This document shows, piece by piece, positions 29,955 to 41,800 of a stretch of DNA of 64,000 nt. Position 1 is the first letter of the stretch. Every line of letters starts with the position of its first letter. Made by a program: the position numbers and the translations under genes. The notes under the pieces were generated by a model. The model saw nothing but the letters and a program-made list of their open reading frames with translations, had not been told where the DNA came from and ran no database searches. Source of the stretch: Streptomyces sp. WMMB303 (GTDB taxonomy: Bacteria; Actinomycetota; Actinomycetes; Streptomycetales; Streptomycetaceae); the NCBI RefSeq assembly GCF_029351045.1, contig NZ_JARKIN010000001.1, forward strand, positions 6,539,001 to 6,603,000. Reading direction: 5' to 3'.

Positions 29955-31076
29955 TCAGACACCCAGGCGCTCCTTGACCTCGGCGAAGAACGGAATGTGC
30001 CGGTAGTCCTTCGCGTCCGGGTCGTAGTCCGTGTACTGATTCGTGAATTCCAGCAGGCTCTTCTGGACGGCCTCGACGGGCGTACTGTGGATCTCCCCTT
30101 CAATCCGCTCGATCTCACCGAGGAACTGCGCCAGCACGGCGGGCAGTTCGGAGTGCAGCCGGATCGATCCGCCGCGCAGCTCGATCCCGCCCTTCTCGGA
30201 CAGGTAGTTGAACAGCAACTGCGAGGCGACGGCGTCGTAGTTGGGGCGCGGAATACCTTCCACCGCGTAGCGCAGCAGCCGCTCCGAGAGAATGTACTCG
30301 TAGGCCAGCCGGGCCTCCCGCGTGGGGAGGTCGGGGTCGTTCAGACACACCAGCATCGCCGAGACATCGACGCGCAGCTCCTCCAGCCCGGCCAGCGGCT
30401 TCTTCTTCTTGAACGGCAGGAAATCGGGAATCGGCATGTCTCCGTGCCGGTGGTGGTATTCGTGCAGCCGCACCCACCACGAGGAAGCCTGTTCGACCGT
30501 GGTGTCGTCGACGCCCTGAAGGAAGGGAAAGCTGCCCGGCGCCATGACCGCGTCGATCATCTTGCGGGTGATGCGGTTGTGCCGTTCCACGAATTTGTCG
30601 ATGAAATAGAAGATCAGGTCGTCGCCCTGCTGGATGCCGTCGATGTGATTCTCCGGGAACAGTGCGACGACAACACGCGACGCGAATCCCTTGGAACGTG
30701 CGGTGATGTTCACCGGCATGGTGTTGCTGGCGTACCGGGTCGCCAGGTGCGGATTCGTCGGCAGCGTCTCGTACGTCAGATACTCCAACGAGAGGGAGGG
30801 AAAGTAGGAGGCGTCGAAGAGCGAGAAGATGTGGTGGTCGCGTTCTTCACTGATATGCGCCTTCACCGATTCCAGGCGCGGCTTGGACGAGAAGTTCCGC
30901 AGATCCTCGACCAACGCCCGGGCGGCCGGTTGCCGCCCCAGATGCGGCGCTTCGGATATGCGCTGCGCGAGCCGGTCCAGGAACTCCTGGTCGCGGAAGG
31001 AGTCGCGGGACCCTTTGATCTCCTCGCGCAGTCGGTCGACCTCGGCGATGAACTCGGGTGCCGTGCTGTTCGACAT
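29955..31076 (-). CDS. Uncharacterised HExxH-motif protein in the biosynthetic cluster
   Basis: 373 aa; ATG at 31076 preceded by AAGGTG. I do not recognise the family with certainty. The clearest feature is HEYHH at residues 205-209, an HExxH motif that could bind a metal, followed about 24 residues later by a Glu-rich LEELRVD helix that could supply a third ligand. There is no signal peptide or membrane segment, and the N-terminal half looks helical and charged. It follows the halogenase by 175 bases on the same strand and is the last gene before a hairpin, so a tailoring role is plausible. The alternatives are a metallohydrolase or oxygenase-like enzyme acting on a carrier-bound or released intermediate, or a non-catalytic scaffold. 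It may belong to one of the actinobacterial DUF families (DUF6421 came to mind), but that is from memory only. Confidence 0.85.
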   Translation of the reverse strand: MSNSTAPEFIAEVDRLREEIKGSRDSFRDQEFLDRLAQRISEAPHLGRQPAARALVEDLRNFSSKPRLESVKAHISEERDHHIFSLFDASYFPSLSLEYLTYETLPTNPHLATRYASNTMPVNITARSKGFASRVVVALFPENHIDGIQQGDDLIFYFIDKFVERHNRITRKMIDAVMAPGSFPFLQGVDDTTVEQASSWWVRLHEYHHRHGDMPIPDFLPFKKKKPLAGLEELRVDVSAMLVCLNDPDLPTREARLAYEYILSERLLRYAVEGIPRPNYDAVASQLLFNYLSEKGGIELRGGSIRLHSELPAVLAQFLGEIERIEGEIHSTPVEAVQKSLLEFTNQYTDYDPDAKDYRHIPFFAEVKERLGV

Positions 31077-31251
31077 GGTGCACCTTCTTTCGGGCTCGTA
31101 CGTGCTTCACCGGGGGCCGCACCCGCCGGGCCGGCGGCAGGGTGTGCGCCCCCTTGCCGCCGTGCCCCGCGGTGCCGCGCCCGAGCGTGATGTGGTCGAA
31201 GCCGCTGCCGACCCCGGCGGGCGGAGCGGGCCGGCAGCGGAGTGCCGGGCG

Positions 31252-32742
31252 TCAGTCCGCCGCGGCGCGGACCCAGGTCATACCGTCGGCCGAGGGGATC
31301 AGTCCGCCGTCGAACAGCGGCGTCTCCTCCTCGGCGTCCTCACCCAGCGCCGCGTGCATCTGCACCTTGGAGCTCTCGGTCATCGCCTCGCGCACGACGG
31401 ACGACCCCAGCAGCGGTGCCCAGTTGTCGGTGTCGCCGTCGGCGATGGTCTCGACGGCGGAGGCGAACTCCCGGTTCTGCGTGTGCAGGCGCTGCTCGAT
31501 CTCGTCGCCGCTGGTGAGCGCCGACTCACCGGAGGAGACACCGCCCACCAGGTCCACGAAGGACTCCATCTCGGAGCGGCTGTTCCGGGTGACCTTCTTG
31601 GCCTCCCAGAAGTAGGAGCCCTCTGCCTGGTGCATGTCGTAGAACGACATCAGGAACTCGTAGAAGACGCCGTACTCGCGGCGGTAGCGGGCCTCGAACT
31701 CGTTCATGGCCGCCTCCTCGTCGACCGTTCCGGCCAGCGTGCTGTTGATCGACCGGGCGGCCAGCAGCGCGCTGTAGGTGGCCAGGTGCACACCGGAGGA
31801 GAAGACCGGGTCGACGAAGCAGGCGGCGTCCCCGACCAGCACCATGCCCGGCCGCCAGAAGGAGGTGTGGTGGTACGAGTAGTCCTTGCGGACCCGCACC
31901 TCGCCGTACTGCCCGTCGGTGACCCGGCGGGCCGGGACGAGGTAATCCGAGATCATCGGGCACTCGTCGATCAGCGCCTGGAGGGCCTTCTCCGGGTCGC
32001 CCTGCACCTTCTCCGCCAGGTCCCGCCGCACGACGGCCCCGACGCTGGTGAGCGTGTCGCTCAGCGGGATGTACCAGAACCAGCCGCTGTCGAACGCCAC
32101 GCACAGGATGTTGTTGCGGTTCGGCTCCGGCAGCCGCTTGCCGTTCTCGAAGTAACCGAACAGCGCCAGGTTGCGAAAGAACTCCGAGTACTCCCGGTGC
32201 CCGCCGATCCGCTGGTTCAGCCGGCTCTTGCTGCCGGAGGAGTCCACCACGAACCGGGCGGAGACCTCCCGCTGCGCTCCCCCGTCGTCCGTCCAGCGCA
32301 CCCCGGTGACCCGCTCGCCCTCCTCCAGCACCTCGGTGACGGCGCAGCCCTCGCGGACCTCGGCACCGCACCGGCGCGCGTTGTCGAGCAGGATCTTGTC
32401 GAACCTGGAGCGCTCCACCTGGAACGCCGTCGAGGTCGGGCCCGCCATCCGCGGGGAGACCGAGAAGGAGAACGTCCACGGCTCGGGGTTGGCGCCCCAG
32501 CGGAACGTGCCGCCCCGCTTGACCGGGAATCCCGCCTTGAGCAGCTCGTCCGTCGCGCCCGTCAACCGGCATATGCCGTGGATGGTGGACGGCAGCAGGG
32601 ACTCCCCGATCTGGTACCGGGGGAAGAACTCCTTCTCCAGCAGCAGCACCGAGTGCCCCTGCTTGGCCACGAGGGCGGCCAGAGTCGAACCGCCGGGGCC
32701 GCCGCCCACGACGACGACGTCGTATGTCTCGGTGCTGCTCAC
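31252..32742 (-). CDS. FADH2-dependent halogenase, CndH-like
   Basis: 496 aa from the GTG at 32742, which has GGGAGA eight bases upstream. The N-terminus carries the dinucleotide-binding GGGPGGS near residues 13-19. The flavin-halogenase signature WFWYIP lies near residue 220, and GDAACFVDPVFSSGVHLA lies further on. The stretches IGESLLPSTIHGIC and KRGGTFRWG closely resemble, from memory, CndH of the chondrochloren pathway, a variant that chlorinates tyrosyl groups and probably acts on carrier-tethered substrates. It is therefore likely to chlorinate an aromatic residue or polyketide group. FADH2 would come from a flavin reductase encoded elsewhere. It follows the NRPS gene by 157 bases on the same strand. 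A hydroxylase of the same fold is the main alternative, but WxWxIP argues for halogenation. Confidence 0.93.
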   Translation of the reverse strand: MSSTETYDVVVVGGGPGGSTLAALVAKQGHSVLLLEKEFFPRYQIGESLLPSTIHGICRLTGATDELLKAGFPVKRGGTFRWGANPEPWTFSFSVSPRMAGPTSTAFQVERSRFDKILLDNARRCGAEVREGCAVTEVLEEGERVTGVRWTDDGGAQREVSARFVVDSSGSKSRLNQRIGGHREYSEFFRNLALFGYFENGKRLPEPNRNNILCVAFDSGWFWYIPLSDTLTSVGAVVRRDLAEKVQGDPEKALQALIDECPMISDYLVPARRVTDGQYGEVRVRKDYSYHHTSFWRPGMVLVGDAACFVDPVFSSGVHLATYSALLAARSINSTLAGTVDEEAAMNEFEARYRREYGVFYEFLMSFYDMHQAEGSYFWEAKKVTRNSRSEMESFVDLVGGVSSGESALTSGDEIEQRLHTQNREFASAVETIADGDTDNWAPLLGSSVVREAMTESSKVQMHAALGEDAEEETPLFDGGLIPSADGMTWVRAAAD

Positions 32743-32899
32743 GCTGTTCTCTCTCCCGTTCGTTCGCCGCCGCTTCCGACGAGCTGTGCAGAATCTGCCG
32801 AACTCTTCTCCGAGCGCCCCGCCCGTTCCTCCGGTGTCCCGGTCGCCCCTCCCCCTGCCCACCGCCGGGGGCGCGGCGCGGCCGGCGCGGGCGGGGGCC

Positions 32900-35800
32900 T
32901 CAGCACGCCGCCTCCCCGTCCCCACCGCCGAGCGCCGGAGCCAACCCGGCCAGGTCGGCCTCCGGGCTGTGGACGATCCGCTCCAGCACGCCCGCGTAGT
33001 CCGCCGCCAGCCGCTCGGCGGTGCCCCCGGCGAACAGGTCGGTGCTGTACTCCAGATGTCCCTCCAGCCCGGATGCGGTCTCCCGCAACGACAGGCTCAG
33101 GTCGAACCGGGCCGTCCCCGATCCGACCGTCACGAGTTCGGCCCCCAGGCCGGGGACGCCGTCCCCCTCCTCGGCCGGCCGTGCGGCGACGGACTCCCCG
33201 CCGTCCGCGCCGTCCGCGCCGTCCACACCGACCGGTGCGAGCGCGGGCACCAGGTTGAACATCGCCTGGAACAGCGGCGAACAGGACGGGTCGGGCCGGG
33301 GCACCAGGGTGCGGACGAGATCGGCGAACGGCAGGTCCTTGTTGTCCTGCGCCGCCGCGACCACCTCCCGGGTACCCGCCAGCAGCTCCGCGAAGGACTG
33401 CCGCGGGGCAATGTCCAGCCGCATCACGAGCGCGTTCACGAAGTAGCCGACGACCGCCTCCAGCTCGGCCGCCGGCCGGTTGCCGGCCGGTGTGCCGATC
33501 GCCAGCTCGCGGTCTTCGGTACGGCTGCCGAGCAGCACCGCGTAGGCCGCGAGCAGGGTCATGTGCAGCGAGGCCCCGTGGTCGGCGCCGAGCTTCCGCA
33601 GCCGCTCCACCAGGTCGCCCGGAACCGAGAACGGCACCGTGCCGCCCTGGTAGGTCTTCACCGGCGGGCGAGGGTAGTCGGTGCGCAGCGACAGGCACGC
33701 GGGCAGCCCGGCGAGCTGCTCGCGCCAGTGGCCGCGCTGCCGGTCCAGCTCCGCCGCGTCCACCGTGCCGCTCTGCTGCCGGGCGAAGTCGGCGTACTGC
33801 AACGGCAAGGGCGCGAACCGGGGTGCCCGGCCCCGGCTCAGCTCCCGGTAGGCGGCGCTCAGCTCCCGCATCAGGATGCCGGTCGACCAGCCGTCGAAGA
33901 TGCCCCAGGGCCGGGTCAGCACCAGGACGTGCTCGTCCTCGGCGAGGCCCAGCAGATGCGCCCGGAAGGGGTGCGCGTCCTCCGGTGCGAAGGGACGGGC
34001 CCGCTCGGCGCGCAGCCACGCGTCCAGCGCGGCGCCGCCGGACTCCGCCGGGATGTCCACCTCGGCCACCGTGAAGCCGTCGGCGCCGTTCACCCGCTGC
34101 GCCACGGCCCCGTCCCGGCGCAGATAGCTGGTCCGCAGGATCGCGTGGCGCTCGACCAGGGCGCGCACGGCCCCGGTGCACGCCGCCCGGTCCAGCGTGC
34201 CCCGCAGCCGCAGCGCGAGCTGGACGTTGTCGTGCGCGATCCCCAGGTGCCCCGGGGTGCGCAGGAACCACAGGTCCTGCTGCGCGGTGGACAGCGGGAC
34301 CTCCTCGCCCTCGGCCACCGGCGCGGCCGGCCGTGCCGGTACCGGCTCCGCGGAGGCCGGCCCGGCCGGTTCCTCCTCCAGGGCCGCGGCCATCTCCGCC
34401 ATGCTGGCGGCGGTCAGGATGAGCTGGAGCGGCAGGTCGACGGCCGTCTCCTTCTTGACCCGCAGATTGAGGCGGGTGGCCAGCAGCGAGTGGCCGCCAA
34501 GGTTGAAGAAGTTGTCCTGGAGACCGACCCGGTCCAGGTCCAGAACAGCACCCACGATCCGGCACAGAGTGCGCTGGGCCTCGGTACGGGGCGCGACGTA
34601 CACCTCCTTGGCGACGTCCTCCTCGTCCGGCGCGGGCAGTGCGCGCTTGTCGACCTTGCCCTGCGAGGTGACCGGCAGCTCCTCCAGGACGACGAAGGCG
34701 CCGGGCACCAGGTGATCGGGCAGCCGCTCGGCGAGATGGTCCCGCAGCTCCCGCACCAGCGCCGAGCCCAGCCGGTCCACCTGCGGCGCGTTCGCCATCC
34801 GGGTGGCCCGGTAGGGGGAACGGGCCCGCGCCCGGGGCGCCTCGCCCCGGGCCAGGACCAGGTCCAGACCCTCCGGCCGGTCCTGCGACCAGGTGGCCGC
34901 CACCTCGTACCCGAGGTCCTCGGCGTGCGCCAGCACCGCCTCCAGGTCACGGACCGCCTGCCGGGCCCGCGGAGAGAGCCGCTCCCCGCCGGGCAACGGC
35001 TCCACCTGGCGGGACGACGCCCACCGGGCCAGCGCGGTGCAGACGCGCACGTCCTCCGCCACCCGCTCGTTGGTCAGCCCGGTGACGCCGAACCGCTCCG
35101 GAGCCCCCGCGTCCAGCAGGGCGTGCAGTTCGGCCGGGGTGGCGGCCTCCAGCCAGGGGTGGTCGGGCTCCGGCGGTGCGGCCCCCTTGGTCAGCACCAC
35201 GTCGTAGCGGTAGGCGAGCATCTCGTTGTCGCCCACTCCCCGCTTGACCGCGATGTCGACGGCGCCCACCGCCGGGAACCGCTCCGGCAGCCGGGTGAAG
35301 TACGTCGGGCTGACCAGCAGTTCGGTCTCCTGGCGGCGGCGGCGCTGGATCTGCGCGTTCAGTGCGCCCGCCGTTCCGACCGCGCCCGAGCGGCTGCGTT
35401 CGATGGCCGAGACGTGCGCGGAGAACAGGTCGAGGTTGCGGATGTCACCCAGCAGGATCCGGCCGCCCTCCGCGAGCAGGGGCAGGATCCGCGCGACGAC
35501 CTCGTCCAGGTACTGGCGGCTGGGGAAGTACTGGGCGACGGAGTTGAGCACGACGACGTCGAACCCGCCGGCCTCGTCACCGGCTTCCGGCCCGCCCACC
35601 GACAGCGCGTCGCCCTGCCGCAGAGTGACATGCGACCAGCCGCGCCGCTCCGCACCGCGCCGCACGTCCTCCAGCGCGGAGGCGGAGATGTCGATCCCGT
35701 GCACCTCCCGGCAGCTCTCCGCGTAGCGGAAGAGCAGCAGCCCGGTGCCGCAGCCGATCTCCAGCAGCCGTTCGGGCCGCAGCCGCCGGATCGCGGCGAC

Positions 35801-38800
35801 CGTGCCGTCGATCCACTCCCGCATCTCGGACTCGGGAACGGGCTCGCCCGTGTAACTGCTCTCCCAGCCGGCGAGGTTCAGATCGTCGGGGACGCTCTCC
35901 TCCCCACTGCGTGCGTACTGGTCCTCGAAGAGCCGCTCCCACTGGCCGAGGTTCTCGTCGGTCTGCTCCTGCGCGGCCGCCTCCAGCCACTCCTCGGCGG
36001 GCCGCACATAGGCGCTGAGGCTGTGGGCCTCGCCGGTCGTCTGCGGCACCACCACGGCGCTGTGCACCGCGGGGTGCGCCTGCAACACCGTCTCTATCTC
36101 TCCGGGTTCGACCCGGAAACCGCGGATCTTGACCTGGTCGTCCACCCGGCCGCGGAACTCCAGGCTGCCGTCGGACCGCCTGCGCACCAGGTCGCCGGTG
36201 CGGTAGAGCCGGCCGTCCGGCGCGTCGCCGAACGGGTCGCGCACGAACCGCTCGGCGGTCGCCTCCGGCGCGTCGAGATAGCCGCGGGCCACTCCGGCGC
36301 CGCCCAGACACAGTTCGCCGATCACGCCGTCCGGGACCAGCCGGAGCTGCTCGTCGGTGACGTAGGCGGTGGTGTGCGGGACGGGCCGGCCGATGGGGAT
36401 CCGAGCGTCCTCGGCGATGTCGCGGGGGATCTCGTAGTAGGTGGAGGCGATGCTGTTCTCGGTCGGGCCGTATCCGTCGATCACGGTCAGTCCGGGATGC
36501 GCCGCGTACAGCCGGCGCACGTCCCGCGCCGAGAAGGTGTCCCCCACCACCGCCAGGTGGCGCAGCGGAAGCGTGCGGCCGGCCGCGGCCTGCACGAAGG
36601 CCGGCAGGAACGCGGCCGACAGCAGCATCGTGCTGACACCGGTGCGTTCGACGCAGTCCAGCACCTGCCCGGGGTCCTTGGAATCCCCGTCGTGCAGCAC
36701 CAGCCGGCCGCCGCAGAGCAGCGGCGTCAGCACCTCCTGGGAGCCGGCGTCGAACGAGATCGAGGAGTGGTGCAGCACCACCGTGTCGCTGTCGGCGGCG
36801 AAGTAGGCCGGGTTGCGCACGAGCCGGACCACGCCGCGCTGCTCCACGAGCACGCCCTTGGGACGACCTGTGGAGCCGGAGGTGAAGACCGCGTAGGCCA
36901 GGTGGTCCGGCGTGAGGCCGAGCCCGGCGCGCGAGGGGTCGTGCTCGGGGAGGTCCGCCAACACCTGCGTACGGTCGGCGGCCCGCTCCCCGGTGTCGAG
37001 GTGCACCACCTCGCCGACCTCCTCGAACAGCGCGTCGGGCAGCCGGGAGAGCCCCAGCACCGTCTCCACCCCGGAGCTCTCGAGCAGCGCGCGGATGCGC
37101 TGCCGCGGATAGTCCGGGTCGATGGGGACGTAGGCTCCGCCCGCCTTGAGGATGCCCAACAGGCCGGTCACCAGCTCGAGGGAGCGGTCGGCGCACAGTC
37201 CGACCAGGACGTCGGGCCCGACTCCGCGCTCGCGCAGGTGGTGCGCGACCCGGTTCGCGCGGGCGTTGAGCTGTCCGTAGGTCAGCTCCAGATCTCCGTG
37301 GCGGACGGCGACCGCGTCGGGGCGTCCGGCCGCCTGCTCCTCGAACAGCTCGGCGAGGCAGGCGTCCCGCGGATACTCCGGCGTCGCGCCGCGGGCGGCG
37401 GCCAGCAGCCGCTGCCGCTCGGCCGGGGGCAGCACCGGGAGGTCCAGCGCCCGGGTGCCGTTGCCGTCGTCGTCGGCGAGTGCCGCGACGATGCCGTCGA
37501 GTGCGGTCTCCACGTACGTGAGGAGCGTCTCGGGCTCGACCGCGTCCTCGACCTGGACGGTCAGGGACAGCTCGTCGCCGACGTCGTCGAGCGACATGCC
37601 CATGGGGTAGTTGGTGCGGTCCATCACATTCAGCCAGCCGATCCCCTGCTCCTCCAGGGACGGTGCCGGCGACTCGTCACGGGCGGGCTCGAAGTGCCGG
37701 AAGTTGATCGCGGCACTGAAGAGCGGGGTGTCGCTGTCCAGCCCGCTGCACCGCTGGGCCAGGCTCAACGAGGACTGCTCCCGCACGATCAGCTCGCGCA
37801 GCCCCGACGCCACCTCGTCCACCAGCTCGCGGACGCTGCGTCCGGCCAGCCGCACCCGCAGCGGCAGCGTGTTGATGAAGTTGCCCAGCATCCGCTCCAC
37901 GCCGGGCACGCCCTGCAACCGCCCGGACATCACGGTGCCGAACACCACGTCGTCGCGTCCGCTGCTGGCGGCCACGACCCGGGCGCAGGCCGCGTGGAAG
38001 AGCCACGCCGGGCTCAGCCCCAGCCGCCCCGCCTCGGCCCGCAGCCGCGCGGTGAGGTCCGCGGACAGCGAGCGGCGCGGCTTGCGAGTGCGCCTGCCGT
38101 CCCCGTGCACATCGCTCAGCCCGAACGGCACGGTCGGCTCGGTGACATCACCGAGGGTGGCGCGGAAGTAGTCCTCGGCATCGCCCGTCCGCAACTGGTG
38201 CAGTGTGTGGGCGACGAAGTCGCGGTACGGCGGCGCCGGGGCGAGCAGGTCGGCGCGGCCCGCCATGAGGGCCGCCAGCTCGTCGAAGATCAGCCGCAGC
38301 GAGGTGGCGTCCTCGATGAGGTGGTGGAAGGTCACCAGCAGGAACCGGCGCTGCGAACCGGGTTCCGGCGCGACGCGGACCCGCATCATCGGCGCCTGGT
38401 GCGGCGGCAACGGCGGCGGGAGGTGCAGCAACGCCGCGATCTGCCGCTCCGCGTCCTCGCGCGCCGCCGGGGCGGCCTCGGAATCGTCGGCGGCGTCGCC
38501 CGCGTCCCCCGCCAGGCTGATGCGGTCGACGGGCAGTTCGGCGGAGCGCAGCACGACCTGCACCGGCTCCGGCAGCCCCTCGGTGAACACCGCGGTACGC
38601 ATCACGTCATGCCGGTCGACCACGGTCTGGAGGGCGTCGGTGAACGCGGTGCACGCGGCCTCGTCCCGCGCGGTGAACGCCGCGGACATCACGTACGGGT
38701 CGTTCTCCGGGTCCATCAGGTGGTGGAAGAGGATGCCCTCCTGCGAGGGCACCAGCGGATAGATGTCCGCGATGTTGGCCGCGCCGCCGGGCACCCGGTC

Positions 38801-41800
38801 GGCGAGGGAGTCGAGGTGCTCCTGGCCCAGCCGGACCAGCGGCAGCAGCTCGGGCGTGAGCCGCTCGCACCCGTCGGGGACGGCGTTCGGCGGGACGGTC
38901 CAGACCTCGCCGGAGGCGTCGGGTGCCGCTCCCCCGGTGTGCGCGTCGATACGTTCCGCCAGGGCCGCCAGGGTGGGTGCGCTGAACGTGTCGCGCACGG
39001 TGAGCCGGAGTCCGGCCTCGTCCAGCCGGGCCACCAGCACGGTGATCAGCAGCGAGTGCCCGCCCAAAGTGAAGAAGTTGTCGTTGGCGCTGATCCGCTC
39101 CGGCTCGAAGCCCAGCAGCTCCGCCCACACGGCCGCCAGCGTCCGCTCGGTGGAGGTGGCCGGGGCGACGTGGGTGTCCTCCCGCTGCGCGTAGGCGTCG
39201 ATGCCGGGGGCGGGAAGCGCGGCGCGGTCCAGCTTGCCGTTGGTGGTCAGCGGCAGGCCCGGCACGCACACATAGGCGCCGGGCTGCATGTAGTCGGGCA
39301 GGGTCCGCCGGGCGAGCTGGTCCAGTTCGGTGCGCAGCTCCGCTTCCGGCCGGTCGTCCGCGGGCACCAGGTAGGCCACGAGCTGCCGGTTGCCCGGCTG
39401 GTCCTCGCGGGCCACGACCGCGCAGGAGCGCACCCCGGGGTGTTCGTCCAGCCGGGCGGAGACCTCGCCCGGTTCGATGCGGTGGCCGCGGATCTTGACC
39501 TGGTCGTCGTTGCGGCCGTAGTACTCCAGCGACCCGTCCGCCAGCAGCCGCCCCAGGTCGCCGGTGCGGTACATGCGGGCGCCCGGACCGGGCCGGAACG
39601 GGTCGTCCAGGAAGCGGTCCGCGGTCAGCTCGGGCCGGTTCAGATAGCCGCGCGCCACGCCGGCGCCGCCCACGTACATCTCGCCGACCGCGCCGGTCGG
39701 CACCGGGTTCCCGTGCGCGTCCAGGACGTACACGGCCAGATCCGGCAGCGGGCCGCCGATCGGGCTGACCCCGCGCCCGGTGTCGGCCTCGGTCACCACC
39801 CGGTGGGTGACGTGCACCGTCGTCTCGGTGATCCCGTACATGTTCACCAGCTCGGTCGCGGCGTTGACCGGCCGCGCGAACCAGGGCCGCAGCGCCGCGG
39901 TGTCCAGGGCCTCGCCGCCGAAGACCACCGTGCGCAGGCGGTGCGGGGCTCCGTTCTCGCCCTGCGCCGCGATCAACTGGCCGAACGCGCTGGGCGTCTG
40001 GTTCAGGACGGTGACGTTCTCCTCGCACAGCAGCGCGTAGAACTCCCGCGGGCTGCGGGCCACCTCGTGCGGGACGACCACGAGGCTGCCGCCGTGCAGC
40101 AGGGCGCCCCACATCTCCCACACCGTGAAGTCGAAGGCGAAGGAGTGGAAGAGCGTCCACACGTCCTCGGGCCCGAAGCCGAACCGCTCCGCGGTCGCCG
40201 TGAACAGCCGGGTGACGTTCCGGTGCTCGACCAGCACGCCCTTGGGCCGCCCGGTCGACCCGGAGGTGTAGATGACGTACGCCAGGTTCGCCGGGAAGGC
40301 CCCGGCCACCGGCTGCAGGTCGTCGTCCGGCAGCCACTCCCAGCGGTCGCGTACGTCGACCACGGCGGCCCGGCCGACATCCAGTCCCGCCGGGACGCCG
40401 CCGTCCACCAGCACCACTCGCGGTGCGCTGTCCGCCAGCACGTGGCCGAGCCGTTCCGCGGGCGCCGACGGGTCCAGCGGCACATAGGCGCCGCCCGCCT
40501 TCAGCACCGCCAGCGCGCACACCACCAGCCACTCGCTCCGCGGCAGACACAGCGCCACGAGCGTCTCGCGCCCCACGCCCCTGGTACGCAGGAACCGGGC
40601 GATCCGGTTCGCGCGCGCGTTCAGCTCGCCGTAGCTCAGCGTCCGGTCCGCGCACCGCACCGCCACCGCGTCCGGCGCCTGCCGCACGACGTCCTCGAAC
40701 CGCTCGTGCAGGCACTGGTCCGCCCACGGCACCGCGCCGCCCGGCGCCGCCTCCGCATCCGTCCCCCGGCCGGTCTCGGTGCCGTCCAGCAGTTCCAGCC
40801 GCGAGATACGGGTCTGCGGCGCCTCGGCGAGGGACTCCAGCAGCGTGGTGAAGTGCCGCACGAAACGCCGCACGGTCTCCCGGTCGAACAGCGCGGTGCT
40901 GTACTCGACGGCGCCGGTCAGCCCCTCCGGGGTCTCGCGCAGATCCAGGGTCAGGTCGAACTTGCTGATGCTGAAGTCCACATCGACGGACGTCACCTCC
41001 AGCCCGCCCAGGGTGAGCTTCGGCTCGGCCTGCTCCTCTTGGAGCACCAGCACCGTCTGGAACACCGGCGAGTGGCTGAGGCTGCGCTCCGCCTGCAGCG
41101 CGTCCACCACGGCCTCGAACGGCACGTCCTGGTGGTCGTATCCCTCCAGCGCCGTCTGCCGCACCCGGGCCAGCAGTTCGGCGAAGGCGGGGTCGTCGGA
41201 GAGGTCGTTGCGCATCACGAGGGTGTTGGCGAACTGGCCGATCAGGCCCTCCACCTCGGCCCGGTTGCGGTTGGCCACCACGGTGCCGACCGCGATGTCG
41301 GTCTGCTGCGTATAGCGGTGCAGCACCACCGAGTACGCCGCCAGCAGGGTCATGTAGAGGGTCGCGTCGTGCTGCTCGCTGATCCCGCGCAGCTTCCGGA
41401 GCAGCTCGGGTGAGGTACGGAAGAACTCCCGGGTGCCCTGGTGGTCGCGCACGGCCGGACGCGGGCGGTCCGCCGGCAGCGTCAGCCCCGGGTCGACGCC
41501 GTCCAGTTGCTTCTTCCAGTACTCGATCTGGCGCGTCTGCACCTCCCCCGCGAGCCACTCCCGCTGCCAGTGCGCGAAGTCGGCGTACTGCACGGGCAGC
41601 GGCTCCAGCGCCGCCTCCCGCCCCTGCCGGACCGCCTCGTACAGCTCGGTCACCTCGCGGAAGAAGACCCCGACCGACCAGCCGTCCGAGACGATGTGAT
41701 GCATGGTCACCATCAGGACGTGCTCGGTCTCGCTCTGCCGCAGCAGCAGTGCCCGGATCAGCGAGTCGCGTGCCAGGTCGAAGGGCGCGAGCATCTCCTG

